Both the position numbers and the translations under genes were made by a program. Positions 8,119 to 16,702 of a DNA stretch of 41,331 nt are shown here, one piece after another (position 1 is the stretch's first letter; each line of letters opens with the position of its first letter). Under the pieces are notes generated by a model. The model had not been told where the DNA came from, did not search any database, and was given only the letters and a program-made list of their open reading frames with translations. This stretch comes from Oscillospiraceae bacterium (lineage in GTDB: Bacteria > Bacillota > Clostridia > Saccharofermentanales > Saccharofermentanaceae): assembly GCA_902782235.1 (NCBI GenBank), contig CACZML010000007.1:1-41331 (forward strand), read 5' to 3'.

Positions 8119-9033
8119 TTATGATTTTGCAATCTCTTTGATTGTAGTTGTAAGACCGGCGATACCCTGAAGATCTGAAGGGATGATGATCTTTGTTGAT
8201 GCGCCCTGGCCTACCTTCTCGAGAGCTTCGAGGCCCTTGATGGCGATAAGTCCGTCATCAGCGCCGACATCCTTGATCATCTGAAGACCCTTGGCCGTAG
8301 CTTCCTGAACTGCGAGGATAGCCTGTGCCTGACCTTCAGCTTCCTTGATCGCTGCCTGCTTCTTAGCTTCAGCTCTTAAGATAGCTGCTTCCTTCTCACC
8401 CTCTGCGACTCTGATTGCAGATTCCTTCTCACCTTCAGCGATGAGGATCTTCTCTCTCTTCTCACGCTCAGCCTTCATCTGCTTCTCCATCGCTGCCTGG
8501 ATCTCCTTAGGCGGGATGATGTTCTTAAGCTCAACACGGTTTACCTTGATTCCCCAAGGGTCTGTAGCTTCATCAAGGATCTCTCTCATTCTTGTGTTGA
8601 TGATGTCTCTTGATGTGAGTGTCTGGTCGAGTTCCAGGTCACCGATGATGTTACGGAGAGTTGTTGCCGAGAGGTTCTCGATAGCAACGATAGGACGCTC
8701 GATGCCGTATGTGTAAAGCTTAGGATCTACGATCTGATAGAAAAGAACTGTGTCGATCTGCATTGTAACGTTATCCTTTGTGATAACGGCCTGAGGTGCG
8801 AAGTCTGCAACCTTCTCCTTCAATGAGATCTTCTTTGCAACACGGTCGATGAAAGGAACCTTCATATGGAAACCTGTCTCCCATGTTGTTCTGTATGTGC
8901 CTAAACGCTCAATGATGAATGTCGTTGCCTGCGGAACGATCTTGATGTTAGGTATGATGAGTACCAGTAAAACGATGATTCCGATAGCTACTCCGATGAG
9001 TGTTCCTGCTGATGCTGCGATGATTGGTAACAT
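8119..9033 (-). CDS. SPFH/Band 7 (stomatin-like, QmcA-type) membrane protein
   Basis: A 304-residue protein with one N-terminal membrane helix (about 10-32), then the SPFH domain starting at IPQATTFIIERLGTY-like sequence (about 33-48) and running to about residue 185. A long alanine/glutamate/lysine-rich coiled coil (about 185-245) contains the repeated AEGEKE pattern. A short hydrophobic C-terminal stretch follows. Stomatin-like proteins form large oligomeric rings on membranes and regulate proteases or define membrane microdomains. The gene directly follows an NfeD-like gene with a 16-nt gap, the classic NfeD-stomatin pairing. Confidence 0.92.
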   Translation of the reverse strand: MLPIIAASAGTLIGVAIGIIVLLVLIIPNIKIVPQATTFIIERLGTYRTTWETGFHMKVPFIDRVAKKISLKEKVADFAPQAVITKDNVTMQIDTVLFYQIVDPKLYTYGIERPIVAIENLSATTLRNIIGDLELDQTLTSRDIINTRMREILDEATDPWGIKVNRVELKNIIPPKEIQAAMEKQMKAEREKREKILIAEGEKESAIRVAEGEKEAAILRAEAKKQAAIKEAEGQAQAILAVQEATAKGLQMIKDVGADDGLIAIKGLEALEKVGQGASTKIIIPSDLQGIAGLTTTIKEIAKS

Positions 9034-9049
9034 TTTAATTCCTCCCCTT

Positions 9050-9490
9050 TTATTGTGCGGGCTCTATAACGAGCTTAACGCCTTCGATTGCCAATACTTT
9101 GATCTTCGTGCCTTCCGCAAAGTCCTGATCGCCCTTTGCGCTCCAGATCTGTCCGTCGACTTTGACCTGGCCTTTTCCTTCCGTGGCGTTGAGCGGCACG
9201 ATAACTACGCCTTCCCTTCCGATCAATCTGTCTGCGTTTGTCTTCTGAACATTCTTCTTGCGAAGTGATTCAAGCTTAGGCCTGACCCAGATCATACAGA
9301 GAATGAAGCATACTATTGAAACCAGAGCCATAACTATGATCTGCGCTGCGACCGATGCGCCGCAAAGGTCCATGATCATTGCTACTACGGCGCCGACTGC
9401 AAACCAGAGTGTCGCAAGACCTGTGGTCGCGATCTCGATAATGAGCATGACGACCGCGAAAATGAGCCATATTATCCACCAACTGATCAT
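9050..9490 (-). CDS. NfeD-like membrane protein
   Basis: A 146-residue protein with about three membrane helices in the first 75 residues, then a basic linker and a C-terminal beta-rich OB-fold domain (about 84-146, LIGREGVVIVPLNATEGKG onward). This is the short NfeD1b-type form, lacking the N-terminal ClpP-like protease domain. NfeD proteins act with the stomatin-like protein encoded immediately downstream. GGGAGG precedes the ATG, which is the first gene of the operon running to the cyclophilin gene. Confidence 0.88.
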   Translation of the reverse strand: MISWWIIWLIFAVVMLIIEIATTGLATLWFAVGAVVAMIMDLCGASVAAQIIVMALVSIVCFILCMIWVRPKLESLRKKNVQKTNADRLIGREGVVIVPLNATEGKGQVKVDGQIWSAKGDQDFAEGTKIKVLAIEGVKLVIEPAQ

Positions 9491-9515
9491 TCTTTAATCC
9501 TCCCTATTTAAATTA

Positions 9516-9537
9516 ATGCGGGTATTCCGGCCCGCAT
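9516..9537 (-). other. Stem-loop at the predicted 5' end of the nfeD transcript
   Basis: ATGCGGG (9516-9522) pairs perfectly with CCCGCAT (9531-9537) around an 8-nt loop. It lies one base after the transcript start predicted from the promoter at 9545-9573. It could also serve as a weak terminator for the truA side, but the T-rich tail is poor (TAATTTAAAT). Confidence 0.6.
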
Positions 9538-9544
9538 TTAAATA

Positions 9545-9573
9545 ATTATATCACCTTAGGGATTTTTTATTAA
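9545..9573 (-). promoter_or_regulatory. Predicted promoter of the nfeD-SPFH-pncB-cyclophilin operon
   Basis: On the minus strand, TTAATA (9573-9568), a 17-nt spacer and TATAAT (9550-9545). The -10 is perfect and the -35 matches 4 of 6. It lies in the 111-nt gap between truA and the NfeD-like gene. Confidence 0.55.
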
Positions 9574-9601
9574 TAAGAATCGTACCGTTAAGAGGACAGC
9601 T

Positions 9602-10345
9602 TCAGATGAATACTTCCTCGAGCGTTAAGCCCTTGGCGGGAAGTGTTTTGCCTGCCATGGAGCGCTCGCCGCCTTCGATAATGGAGGCAACTTCGGAAGG
9701 CTCTATCTTGCCCTGTCCGACGTAAAGCAGTGTGCCTGCGATTATCCTTACCATGTTGTAGAGGAAAGCCTCACCTGATACTTCGATCTCGATCCTGCAG
9801 GGGTCTTCGCCAACAGCTTCGACCTTTACTCCGAAAAGCCTTCTTACGGTGGTCTTCTGTGATCCGCCGGAAGCGCAGAAAGCTGCAAAGTCATGCTCGC
9901 CTGCGAAAAACTCTGCCGCGGCCCTCATTTTCGCGATGTCAGGCTTTATGGGGCAATAATATGAATTTCTGTCCAGAAGCGGGCTTCTTGTAGGAGAGGA
10001 ATAGATCCTGTAGATATATCTCTTGCCTTTGATGTCGAACCTGGCCGAGAAATCGTCACTTACGTAGAAGGACTTCTTCACCGCAACGTCATCAGGCAGA
10101 AGGGCATTCATCGCCAGAGGGAATTTATCTTCAGGAATAACAAACGGGACGTCCGCGTGGCTCAGGTGGCATTTTGCATGCACACCTGCGTCAGTCCTGG
10201 AGCACCCCGTAAGTCTGATCTTCGTTTTATATAATTCTTCTAATGCCTTTTCGAGGACATCCTGAACAGCCCTGGCATTCTCCTGTGATTGGAAACCGGC
10301 AAAATCCGTGCCGTCAAACTCAGTGATGAAGGCTATTCTGGGCAT
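9602..10345 (-). CDS. truA: tRNA pseudouridine(38-40) synthase
   Basis: A 247-residue enzyme that converts uridines 38-40 of the tRNA anticodon arm to pseudouridine. The catalytic aspartate is D52 in GCSRTDAGVHA (48-58), the invariant TruA motif. FDGTDFAGFQSQ-like sequence near residues 10-21 and FLYNMVRIIAGTLLYVG near the C-terminus are also typical. Length is normal. The ATG lies nine bases after the glucokinase stop and no good ribosome binding site is visible, which suggests translational coupling to the upstream gene. In many Firmicutes truA follows ecfA1-ecfA2-ecfT directly; here glucokinase is inserted between ecfT and truA. Confidence 0.96.
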   Translation of the reverse strand: MPRIAFITEFDGTDFAGFQSQENARAVQDVLEKALEELYKTKIRLTGCSRTDAGVHAKCHLSHADVPFVIPEDKFPLAMNALLPDDVAVKKSFYVSDDFSARFDIKGKRYIYRIYSSPTRSPLLDRNSYYCPIKPDIAKMRAAAEFFAGEHDFAAFCASGGSQKTTVRRLFGVKVEAVGEDPCRIEIEVSGEAFLYNMVRIIAGTLLYVGQGKIEPSEVASIIEGGERSMAGKTLPAKGLTLEEVFI

Positions 10346-10354
10346 AGCGGTAAA

Positions 10355-11332
10355 TTACTTGCCGTTCTTGCCGTCGTCTACGCAGGACTTGCCCATCATG
10401 GCAGCGCCTACGATACCTGCGTCGTTACCCATCTGGGCAAGCTCGATGCGGGTCTTCGGAACTCCGGGTCCGAAGTAAGGACGGGACATTGTCTTCTCAC
10501 GCATAGGGATAAGGAGCGGATCGCCTTCATTGCAGACACCGCCGCCTACGACCAGGATCTCAGGCATGAATGCGTTGATGGCATTTGCAAGACCGTCAGC
10601 AAGATAATCCGTATAGCTGTCTACAACTTGAGCAGCGACCTTGTCACCCTGTCTCATTGCTACGAAAGCGATCTGGGCATTCCACTCGCCGAAGTCTTCC
10701 TTGACCTTGTTAAGGAGAGAATCGGGATTTGCCTCAGCAGCTTCCCTTGTCATTCTCGCAAGAGCCGTAGCGGAAGCATACTGCTCGAAGCAGCCCTTTC
10801 TGCCGCATCCGCACTGAACGCCGCCGGATACGAGGACTGTGTGGCCGAACTCGGAACCAGCCTGGTTGAAGCCGGAGAAGATCCTGCCGTTAACTATAAC
10901 GCCTGCGCCAACGCCTGTTCCGAGAGTGATGGTAACAGAATCCTTAGCGCCCTTAGCTGCGCCTGCAACTGCTTCAGCCATAGCTGCGCAGTTAGCATCA
11001 TTATCGATATAAACAGGGAGATCAACGACTTCCCTGATAAGCTTTCTCATAGGAGCTTTGTTGAAAGGAAGGTTGCTTGAGTAAACAAGAAGTCCCTCTT
11101 CGTTGTCGGGTGTTCCGGGGGAACCGATACCGATGCACTCGATATCCTTTACTTCAAGACCTGCATCCTTGATGGCATCTGCAGCGAGCTTACCCATATC
11201 GTGGATGATCTCTTCCATTGATCTCTCAGCACGTGTCTTGATAGACAGCTTGTTAAGGAGCTTGCCCTCACCGTCAACAATACCGGCTTTGATATTCGTA
11301 CCACCTAAGTCGATTCCGCAATAATAACCCAT
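10355..11332 (-). CDS. glcK: ROK-family glucokinase
   Basis: A 325-residue sugar kinase. GIDLGGTNIKAG (6-17) is the ATP phosphate loop. D112 in YIDNDANCAA is the catalytic base. EFGH (161-164) and the zinc motif C-G-C-x-x-x-x-C (C174, C176, C181, with H164) identify the ROK family, and EFGHTVL plus the length favour a glucokinase over a repressor or N-acetylmannosamine kinase. It would phosphorylate the free glucose released by cellobiose and cellodextrin phosphorolysis. It lies between ecfT and truA, an unusual position. The upstream AAAGG is rather far from the ATG, so initiation is probably weak. Confidence 0.87.
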   Translation of the reverse strand: MGYYCGIDLGGTNIKAGIVDGEGKLLNKLSIKTRAERSMEEIIHDMGKLAADAIKDAGLEVKDIECIGIGSPGTPDNEEGLLVYSSNLPFNKAPMRKLIREVVDLPVYIDNDANCAAMAEAVAGAAKGAKDSVTITLGTGVGAGVIVNGRIFSGFNQAGSEFGHTVLVSGGVQCGCGRKGCFEQYASATALARMTREAAEANPDSLLNKVKEDFGEWNAQIAFVAMRQGDKVAAQVVDSYTDYLADGLANAINAFMPEILVVGGGVCNEGDPLLIPMREKTMSRPYFGPGVPKTRIELAQMGNDAGIVGAAMMGKSCVDDGKNGK

Positions 11333-11391
11333 TGATTATTCCAACCTTTCGCTATATTGTTAGCAACTTGCATTCTAACACAGCAAGAAAC

Positions 11392-12201
11392 TTATCTCAA
11401 AGACAAATCAAGAACGACGACTAGTACCGCTAAAAGCGTAAATAATATTCCGCAAAGCACATCTTTTAAAGTCAGCTTCAGGGGATTGAGCTTTGTCCTT
11501 CCCTTGCCGCCCCTGTAGCACCTTGCATCCATTGCAACCGCTAGCTCATCGGCTCTTCTGAAGCTCGATACAAACAGCGGGATCAGGACCGTGATGTAGC
11601 CCTTGATCTTGTTAATGAAAGATCCCGTATCGTAATCCGCACCTCTGGACTGCTGCGCCTTCATGATCTTCTGTGTCTCGGCTGCCAGCGTCGGTATGAA
11701 TCTTAAAGCGATGGACATCATCATGGCCATCTCGTGGACAGGGACCTTGATGACCTGCAAAGGCGAGAAGAGCTTTTCGAGCGCATCGCTCATCTTAAGA
11801 GGCGTTGTCGTCAGTGTAAGGAGCACGCTCGTGGATACGATAAGGAAAATAAGCCTTATAGCCATTATTGCTGCGCGGCTTAATCCGTATCCTGTAATCG
11901 TAATTATCTTCCAGGAGAATAAGACATCTCCCTGTCTGATCGTAAATACGTTGATCACAAAGATGAACAGCGCCAAAGGAATGATCGGTTTGATCGTTGC
12001 CCAGAGGACCCTTGGAGTTATCTTTGCCATCATGAGCTGCAGGATGATGACGCCGGCGAGCACGGCGATCGTAACCGGTTCCTTGATGATAAAGATCGCG
12101 ACAAGGTATACCGCATAAAGGATAGTCTTTACTCTCGGATCCGTATCGTGCAGGAATGAGTGTGCGGGATAGTATCTGCCAAGGCTTACGTTATCAAGCA
12201 T
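11392..12201 (-). CDS. ecfT: Energy-coupling factor transporter transmembrane protein EcfT
   Basis: A 269-residue integral membrane scaffold of ECF-type vitamin and metal importers. The start chosen gives MLDNVSLGRYYPAHS, the usual EcfT beginning, and overlaps the ecfA stop by eight bases (ATGCTTGA), a coupling pattern. An in-frame ATG 33 nt upstream lies inside ecfA. The family N-terminus HDTDPRVKTILYA is present, followed by about five membrane helices. The coupling helices contain MKAQQSRGADYD and ADELAVAMDARCYRGG, which carry the two Ala-Arg-Gly-type motifs that dock the ATPases. No substrate-binding EcfS gene lies nearby, so this is a shared module of the group II type. Confidence 0.93.
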   Translation of the reverse strand: MLDNVSLGRYYPAHSFLHDTDPRVKTILYAVYLVAIFIIKEPVTIAVLAGVIILQLMMAKITPRVLWATIKPIIPLALFIFVINVFTIRQGDVLFSWKIITITGYGLSRAAIMAIRLIFLIVSTSVLLTLTTTPLKMSDALEKLFSPLQVIKVPVHEMAMMMSIALRFIPTLAAETQKIMKAQQSRGADYDTGSFINKIKGYITVLIPLFVSSFRRADELAVAMDARCYRGGKGRTKLNPLKLTLKDVLCGILFTLLAVLVVVLDLSLR

Positions 12202-13999
12202 TTCCGCCACCTGCCTTGCAGACTGCCGAGACAATTACCTTAGCTTCCTTTTCGGGATTGAAGTAATTGCCGGCAAATTTAATATCAGGATATATTTCTT
12301 CGAGCTCAGTCCTTAATACTGCAGAGAATCTTGTAATTCTCGGGAGCTGGACTTTCAGCTCATCTGCTTTCTTTTTTACAAACAGTTCAGCGGGCGTGCC
12401 GACTGCCTTGATCTTTCCGTTATCGATAAGGCATATCCTGTCGCAGTTGACTGCTGCCTCGTCCATGTTGTGGGATACGAGGATAATAGTGGTTCCGCTG
12501 TCGCGAAGACTCTTAATGATCGCGAACATCTCCTGTCTTCCCTTGGGGTCAAGGCCTGAAGCGGGCTCGTCCAGAACGAGGATGCCGGGTCTCATTACAA
12601 GGACGCCTGCCATTGCAGCTCTTCTCTTCTGTCCGCCTGAAAGCTCGAAAGGAGATGAACCGAGTTCTCTTTCTGTAAGTCCGACCTTCGAAGCAGCTTC
12701 CATGATCATGGCCTTCTGCTCATCTTTTCCGACGTTCATCTTCTTAAGACCGTAAGCTATGTCTTTATATACGGTCTCTTCGAAAAGCTGGTATTCAGGA
12801 TACTGGAAAACAAGACCGACGTTCTGTCTGATCTTCATTGTGTCCTTCTTATTCCTGCATGATAAGTCGCCATCCTTTGTATGGATGATGACATCACCTT
12901 CAACAGGTCTTATGATCGCATTCATGTGTGAGATCAAAGTCGTCTTGCCGCATCCGCTCTCACCTACGATGCCTAATACTTCGCCTCTTCTGATATCGAG
13001 ATTGATATCGTCGATTGCCTTGGTATCGCTTCCGCCATATGTATATGAGAGACCTTTGACGGACATTATGATGTCGTTCTCGTCAGGCTTTTTCCTGTCG
13101 ACTATAACGTTACCGGGTTCCTTAAGTCCTGGCTTTGTAAGCATCTTAATAAGGCTTGCGACAAGAGTCTCATTGCTCTTTAAGTCTTCTTTTGTAAGCG
13201 TGCTTCCTGTAAGCTTTGCGATCTCAAAAGCGAAGTTGAACTTAACGGGTCTTTTAAGACCATATTTCCAGAGGTCTTCAGATAAGAAGATCTCCTCAGG
13301 AGTTCCCTCCAAAGCGACCTTACCCTTATGGACGATAATGAGCTTGTCGCATCTTAAAGCTTCGGTCATGTCATGCGTGATCGTGATGAGGGTAAGGCCT
13401 TTCTCGACTCTCATCTTCTCAACGAGCGTCAGGAAATCGTCCCTGCTCGAAGGGTCAAGCATCGCAGTTGCCTCATCAAGGATCAGGATATCAGGCTTCA
13501 TTGCAAGAGCACCCGCAATTGCGAGCTTCTGCTTCTGGCCGCCTGACAAAGCCATGGTTTCCTTATGTCTGAACTCATAGAGTCCAACATCTTTGAGCGC
13601 CTGGTCTACGCGCTCCCTTAATTCAGGATTGGGGATACCGAGATTCTCAGGACCGAAGGCAACGTCTTCTTCGATCATGGTTCCAACGATCTGGTTATCG
13701 GGATTCTGGAATACGCAGCAGCAGTGCTCCCTTATCTCCCAGAACAGATCATCATTTGCTGTGTCCTTGCCGAAAATAACGACTTTGCCGCTGTCGGGGA
13801 CTTCAAGAATGTCGATGATCTTAGCGAGTGTGGATTTGCCGGAACCGTTGCTTCCAAGGATTGCAGTATAAGAACCCTTTTCGATAGAGACGGAAATGCC
13901 GTCAAGGGCAAGCCTTGGCGCTTTTCCCGAAGTCTCATCCGATACATCGTATGAGAATCTTACGTCTTTTATCTCAATACTGTTGTTTTCTTCCGGCAA
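12194..13999 (-). CDS. Fused energy-coupling factor ATPase EcfA1-EcfA2
   Basis: One 601-residue chain holds two complete ABC ATPases that are normally separate proteins. The N-terminal half has Walker A GSNGSGKST (49-57), FQNPDNQ Q-loop, LSGGQKQKL signature (151-159) and Walker B with E176; its Q-loop is of EcfA1 type. A linker (about 250-312) leads to the second half, with Walker A GESGCGKTT (346-354), FQYPEYQLFEETV (398-410, the EcfA2 hallmark), LSGGQKRR (453-460) and E478. All catalytic residues are intact, so a working heterodimer in one chain is likely. Translation starts at TTG after GGAG. A strong hairpin separates it from rplQ upstream. Confidence 0.94.
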   Translation of the reverse strand: MPEENNSIEIKDVRFSYDVSDETSGKAPRLALDGISVSIEKGSYTAILGSNGSGKSTLAKIIDILEVPDSGKVVIFGKDTANDDLFWEIREHCCCVFQNPDNQIVGTMIEEDVAFGPENLGIPNPELRERVDQALKDVGLYEFRHKETMALSGGQKQKLAIAGALAMKPDILILDEATAMLDPSSRDDFLTLVEKMRVEKGLTLITITHDMTEALRCDKLIIVHKGKVALEGTPEEIFLSEDLWKYGLKRPVKFNFAFEIAKLTGSTLTKEDLKSNETLVASLIKMLTKPGLKEPGNVIVDRKKPDENDIIMSVKGLSYTYGGSDTKAIDDINLDIRRGEVLGIVGESGCGKTTLISHMNAIIRPVEGDVIIHTKDGDLSCRNKKDTMKIRQNVGLVFQYPEYQLFEETVYKDIAYGLKKMNVGKDEQKAMIMEAASKVGLTERELGSSPFELSGGQKRRAAMAGVLVMRPGILVLDEPASGLDPKGRQEMFAIIKSLRDSGTTIILVSHNMDEAAVNCDRICLIDNGKIKAVGTPAELFVKKKADELKVQLPRITRFSAVLRTELEEIYPDIKFAGNYFNPEKEAKVIVSAVCKAGGGNA

Positions 14000-14044
14000 C
14001 TTAAAACTCCACTAGATTAGTTTTGTAGCAACATTTTAAAGACA

Positions 14045-14072
14045 ACGGGGAAAGATGTAAACCTTTCCCCGT
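14045..14072 (-). terminator. Terminator after rplQ
   Basis: A perfect 10-bp stem (14045-14054 with 14063-14072, GC-rich centre) with an 8-nt loop lies 43 nt after the rplQ stop. The tail on the minus strand (TGTCTTTAAAATG) is only moderately T-rich. It probably ends the ribosomal operon before ecfA. Confidence 0.7.
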
Positions 14073-14114
14073 AACTGATTGACAATTATTTTTACCGGTT
14101 ATGTTTGTGTAATA

Positions 14115-14636
14115 TTACACGAACTCCAAGATAGCCATCTCAGCACCGTCACCACGTCTTGCGCCCAAACGGATGATTCTTGTGTAACCACCGTTTCTGC
14201 CTGTATATCTGGGTGCGATCTCATCAAAGATCTTGTTAACGGGATTGATGATGTTACCCTCTGCATCGTGGCTCTTGTTAACCCACTTGATCATAGCTTT
14301 TCTAGCTGCGAGGCGTGAAGCGTTATCAACCTGAACTGTCTTTGTCTTAACTTCACGGTCAACTACTTCGTACTTCTTGCCTGCCTTAGAAGTCTTTGTC
14401 TTTAAGACCTTCTTGCCCTTACCGTCAAGCTTGGCAGCGGAAACAGTGATTTCCTTTGTTGTGTAGTTGTCCTGCTCCTTAACAGCAGAAGCAACGAGCT
14501 TTTCAACGATAGCGCTGATATCCTTTGCACGGGCAACAGTTGTCTCAAGCTTACCGTTTATAATCAATGTTGTGACCTGATTCTTCAGAATTGCAGCACG
14601 CTGATCTGAAGCACGGCCGAATTTTCTGTTAGGCAT
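14115..14636 (-). CDS. rplQ: Large ribosomal subunit protein bL17 with internal insertion
   Basis: A 173-residue L17. The N-terminus [20 protein letters not shown] and the C-terminus [18 protein letters not shown] are standard. Typical bacterial L17 is about 113-130 residues; the extra length is a lysine-rich stretch of roughly 45-50 residues (about 65-115, with [18 protein letters not shown]). The insertion sits between the helical core and [12 protein letters not shown]. Longer L17 forms occur in some Clostridia. Last gene of the alpha-type operon, 20 nt after rpoA, with TGGAGG before the ATG. Confidence 0.95.
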   Translation of the reverse strand: MPNRKFGRASDQRAAILKNQVTTLIINGKLETTVARAKDISAIVEKLVASAVKEQDNYTTKEITVSAAKLDGKGKKVLKTKTSKAGKKYEVVDREVKTKTVQVDNASRLAARKAMIKWVNKSHDAEGNIINPVNKIFDEIAPRYTGRNGGYTRIIRLGARRGDGAEMAILEFV

Positions 14637-14656
14637 TTATATATCCTCCAATAACC

Positions 14657-15607
14657 TTAATCTTCTGCTTCTCTCAAGTGCAGACCCATGTCTTCAAGCT
14701 TCTCGATGATCTCCTCGAGGGACTTCTTACCAAGGTTTCTAACCTTGATCATCTCGTCCATAGAACGTGCAACAAGATCACCAACTGTGTTGATCTGTGC
14801 TCTCTTGAGACAATTGTAAGTACGTACTGAGAAATCCATGTCCTCAATTACACCGGAAAGCTTTGAATCGTGCTCGCCGCTCTCTTCGATGTTCTTGAAG
14901 CTCGGAGCTGAATCCGTATCAGCGAGAGCTGTGAAGAACTTGAGGTGCTCGATAAGGCAGTTAGCTGCTGAAGAGAGAGCCTCATCAACATCGATTGTGC
15001 CGTCTGTCCAAACCTCGAGTGTAAGGCTGTCATAGTCTGTTCTAGCGCCTACACGTGTGTTCTCAACCTTGTAGTTAGCCTTCTTAACAGGTGTGAAGAT
15101 GGAATCGATCGGGATTACACCGATAACCTGCTTAGCGGGCTTATTCTGCTCTGCTGTGTTGTATCCTCTGCCCTTGCTGAGTGTGAATTCCATGAATACA
15201 TCGTCGCTGCCGTTTAAGTGAGCGATAACGTGATCAGGATTCATGATCTCTACTTCGGGTCCGTGAACGATGTCACCAGCTGTGAGCTCGCCGGTTCTAC
15301 CCTTAGCGACGCTGATGCTTACGATGTTGGACTCGTTGTGAAGCTTAGCGCGGATACCCTTGATATTAAGGATAATCTCTGTCATATCCTCGATAATACC
15401 CGGAACAGTGGAGAACTCATGCTTAATCTTCTCGATCTTGATAGATGTTACTGCCGCGCCGGAAAGTGAAGAAAGGAGTACTCTGCGGAGTGAGTTACCG
15501 AGAGTAGTACCAAATCCACGCTCGAGCGGGGCGATGGTATATTTGCCGTAGGACTTATCCTCGTTGGTCTCAACGCACTTAACGGTCGGCTGGCTGATTT
15601 CCATCAT
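14657..15607 (-). CDS. rpoA: RNA polymerase alpha subunit
   Basis: A 316-residue alpha subunit. The N-terminal assembly domain has FGTTLGNSLRRVLLSSLSGAA (about 32-52), which mediates dimerisation and beta contacts. The C-terminal domain (about 245-316) keeps the helix-hairpin-helix VRNLGKKSLEEI used for UP-element and activator contact. The length is normal. AGGAGG precedes the ATG. Standard position between rpsD and rplQ. Confidence 0.98.
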   Translation of the reverse strand: MMEISQPTVKCVETNEDKSYGKYTIAPLERGFGTTLGNSLRRVLLSSLSGAAVTSIKIEKIKHEFSTVPGIIEDMTEIILNIKGIRAKLHNESNIVSISVAKGRTGELTAGDIVHGPEVEIMNPDHVIAHLNGSDDVFMEFTLSKGRGYNTAEQNKPAKQVIGVIPIDSIFTPVKKANYKVENTRVGARTDYDSLTLEVWTDGTIDVDEALSSAANCLIEHLKFFTALADTDSAPSFKNIEESGEHDSKLSGVIEDMDFSVRTYNCLKRAQINTVGDLVARSMDEMIKVRNLGKKSLEEIIEKLEDMGLHLREAED

Positions 15608-15652
15608 GTTTGTTCCTCCTAGATTATTCTAAATCTTGCGATCCGGATGTTA

Positions 15653-16252
15653 TTACTTAGAATACAACTCGACGATTGCAACTTCGTTTACAGGTACTTC
15701 GATCTGATCTCTTGTAGGGATTGCAAGGATCTTGCCGCTGAGCTTATCGTTGTCAGCTTCTACCCATGCAGGTGTAGCTCTTGAACCTGTTACTTCGATG
15801 ATGTCCTTGAATCTCTGAGAAGACTTAGCGCCTTCCTTGATCTCAATTACATCGCCAACCTTAACCGCAAAAGAAGGGATATTAACGATCTTGCCGTTAA
15901 CCTTAACTCCTCTGTGGCTTACGATCTGTCTTGCTTCGTCTCTGGTACGAGCAAAACCCATTCTGAATAAAACGTTGTCAAGTCTTGTCTCAAGAAGGAT
16001 CATGAGGTTTTCACCGGTTGTACCATACTTGAGCTTCTGAGCCTTTTCGAAATAGTTTCTGAAAGGCTTCTCGAGAACGCCGTAAATAAACTTTGCCTTC
16101 TGCTTTTCCTTAAGCTGCATGCCGTACTCGCTCATCTTACGAGGTCTGGATGCACCGTGCTTTTTAGATTCTTTCTTCTCTACTCCCAAGAAAGCAGGCT
16201 CAATACCGAGGGCTCTGCACTTCTTAAGGACAGGTGTCATATCTCTAGCCAT
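15653..16252 (-). CDS. rpsD: Small ribosomal subunit protein uS4
   Basis: A 199-residue S4 starting MARDMTPVLKKCRALG. The S4 RNA-binding domain is clear: LETRLDNVLFRMGFARTRDEARQIVSHRGV (about 91-120), then VNGKIVNIPS. The N-terminus carries only one cysteine in the area where zinc-binding S4 has four, so this is a zinc-free (C-minus) form. S4 nucleates 30S assembly and in other bacteria represses its own operon by binding an mRNA pseudoknot; the leader between rpmJ and rpsM is a candidate target. Located inside the alpha-type operon, not stand-alone as in Bacillus. Confidence 0.97.
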   Translation of the reverse strand: MARDMTPVLKKCRALGIEPAFLGVEKKESKKHGASRPRKMSEYGMQLKEKQKAKFIYGVLEKPFRNYFEKAQKLKYGTTGENLMILLETRLDNVLFRMGFARTRDEARQIVSHRGVKVNGKIVNIPSFAVKVGDVIEIKEGAKSSQRFKDIIEVTGSRATPAWVEADNDKLSGKILAIPTRDQIEVPVNEVAIVELYSK

Positions 16253-16296
16253 TGCTATATTCCTCTTTTCTATCTAAGTATTCTGCCAAGCGAAGA

Positions 16297-16686
16297 TTAA
16301 ACTCTTCTTCTCTTAGGAGGGCGGCAACCATTGTGAGGTACCGGTGTTACGTCCTTGATCATTGTGACTCTGAGGCCTGCTGTCTCGAGGGCTCTTACTG
16401 CGGACTCACGTCCGGATCCGGGTCCCTTAACATAAACATCAACAGTCTTCATGCCATGATCGCAAGCTGCCTTAGCAGCCTTCTCGGAAGCAACCTGAGC
16501 TGCATAGCTCGTGCCCTTACGTGAACCCTTGGCGTCCATACCTGCAGAAGCCCAGGAAATTGTATTTCCCTGCTTATCGGTAATTGTAATGATTGTATTG
16601 TTGAATGTAGCATGAATATGAGCCTGACCGTCTACGACGTTCTTACGCTCACTTCTTCTGGGTCTTAAGCTTTTCTTCTGTGCCAT
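16297..16686 (-). CDS. rpsK: Small ribosomal subunit protein uS11
   Basis: A 129-residue S11 with the family core [16 protein letters not shown] (about 22-37), [17 protein letters not shown] and the basic C-terminus [13 protein letters not shown]. Part of the platform of the 30S subunit. A GAGGTGA ribosome binding site is present, with a 16-nt gap from rpsM. Confidence 0.98.
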   Translation of the reverse strand: MAQKKSLRPRRSERKNVVDGQAHIHATFNNTIITITDKQGNTISWASAGMDAKGSRKGTSYAAQVASEKAAKAACDHGMKTVDVYVKGPGSGRESAVRALETAGLRVTMIKDVTPVPHNGCRPPKRRRV

Positions 16687-16702
16687 TTTGACTCACCTCA
16701 CC

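Noticed and set aside
10289..11080. Long open frame (263 codons) antisense to glucokinase and the truA start
   Set aside because: It lies opposite a clear ROK kinase, has no ribosome binding site of note and its composition is that of a mirrored coding strand.
12759..13580. 273-codon frame antisense to the fused EcfA gene
   Set aside because: Shadow of a highly conserved ABC ATPase on the other strand; no recognisable domain.
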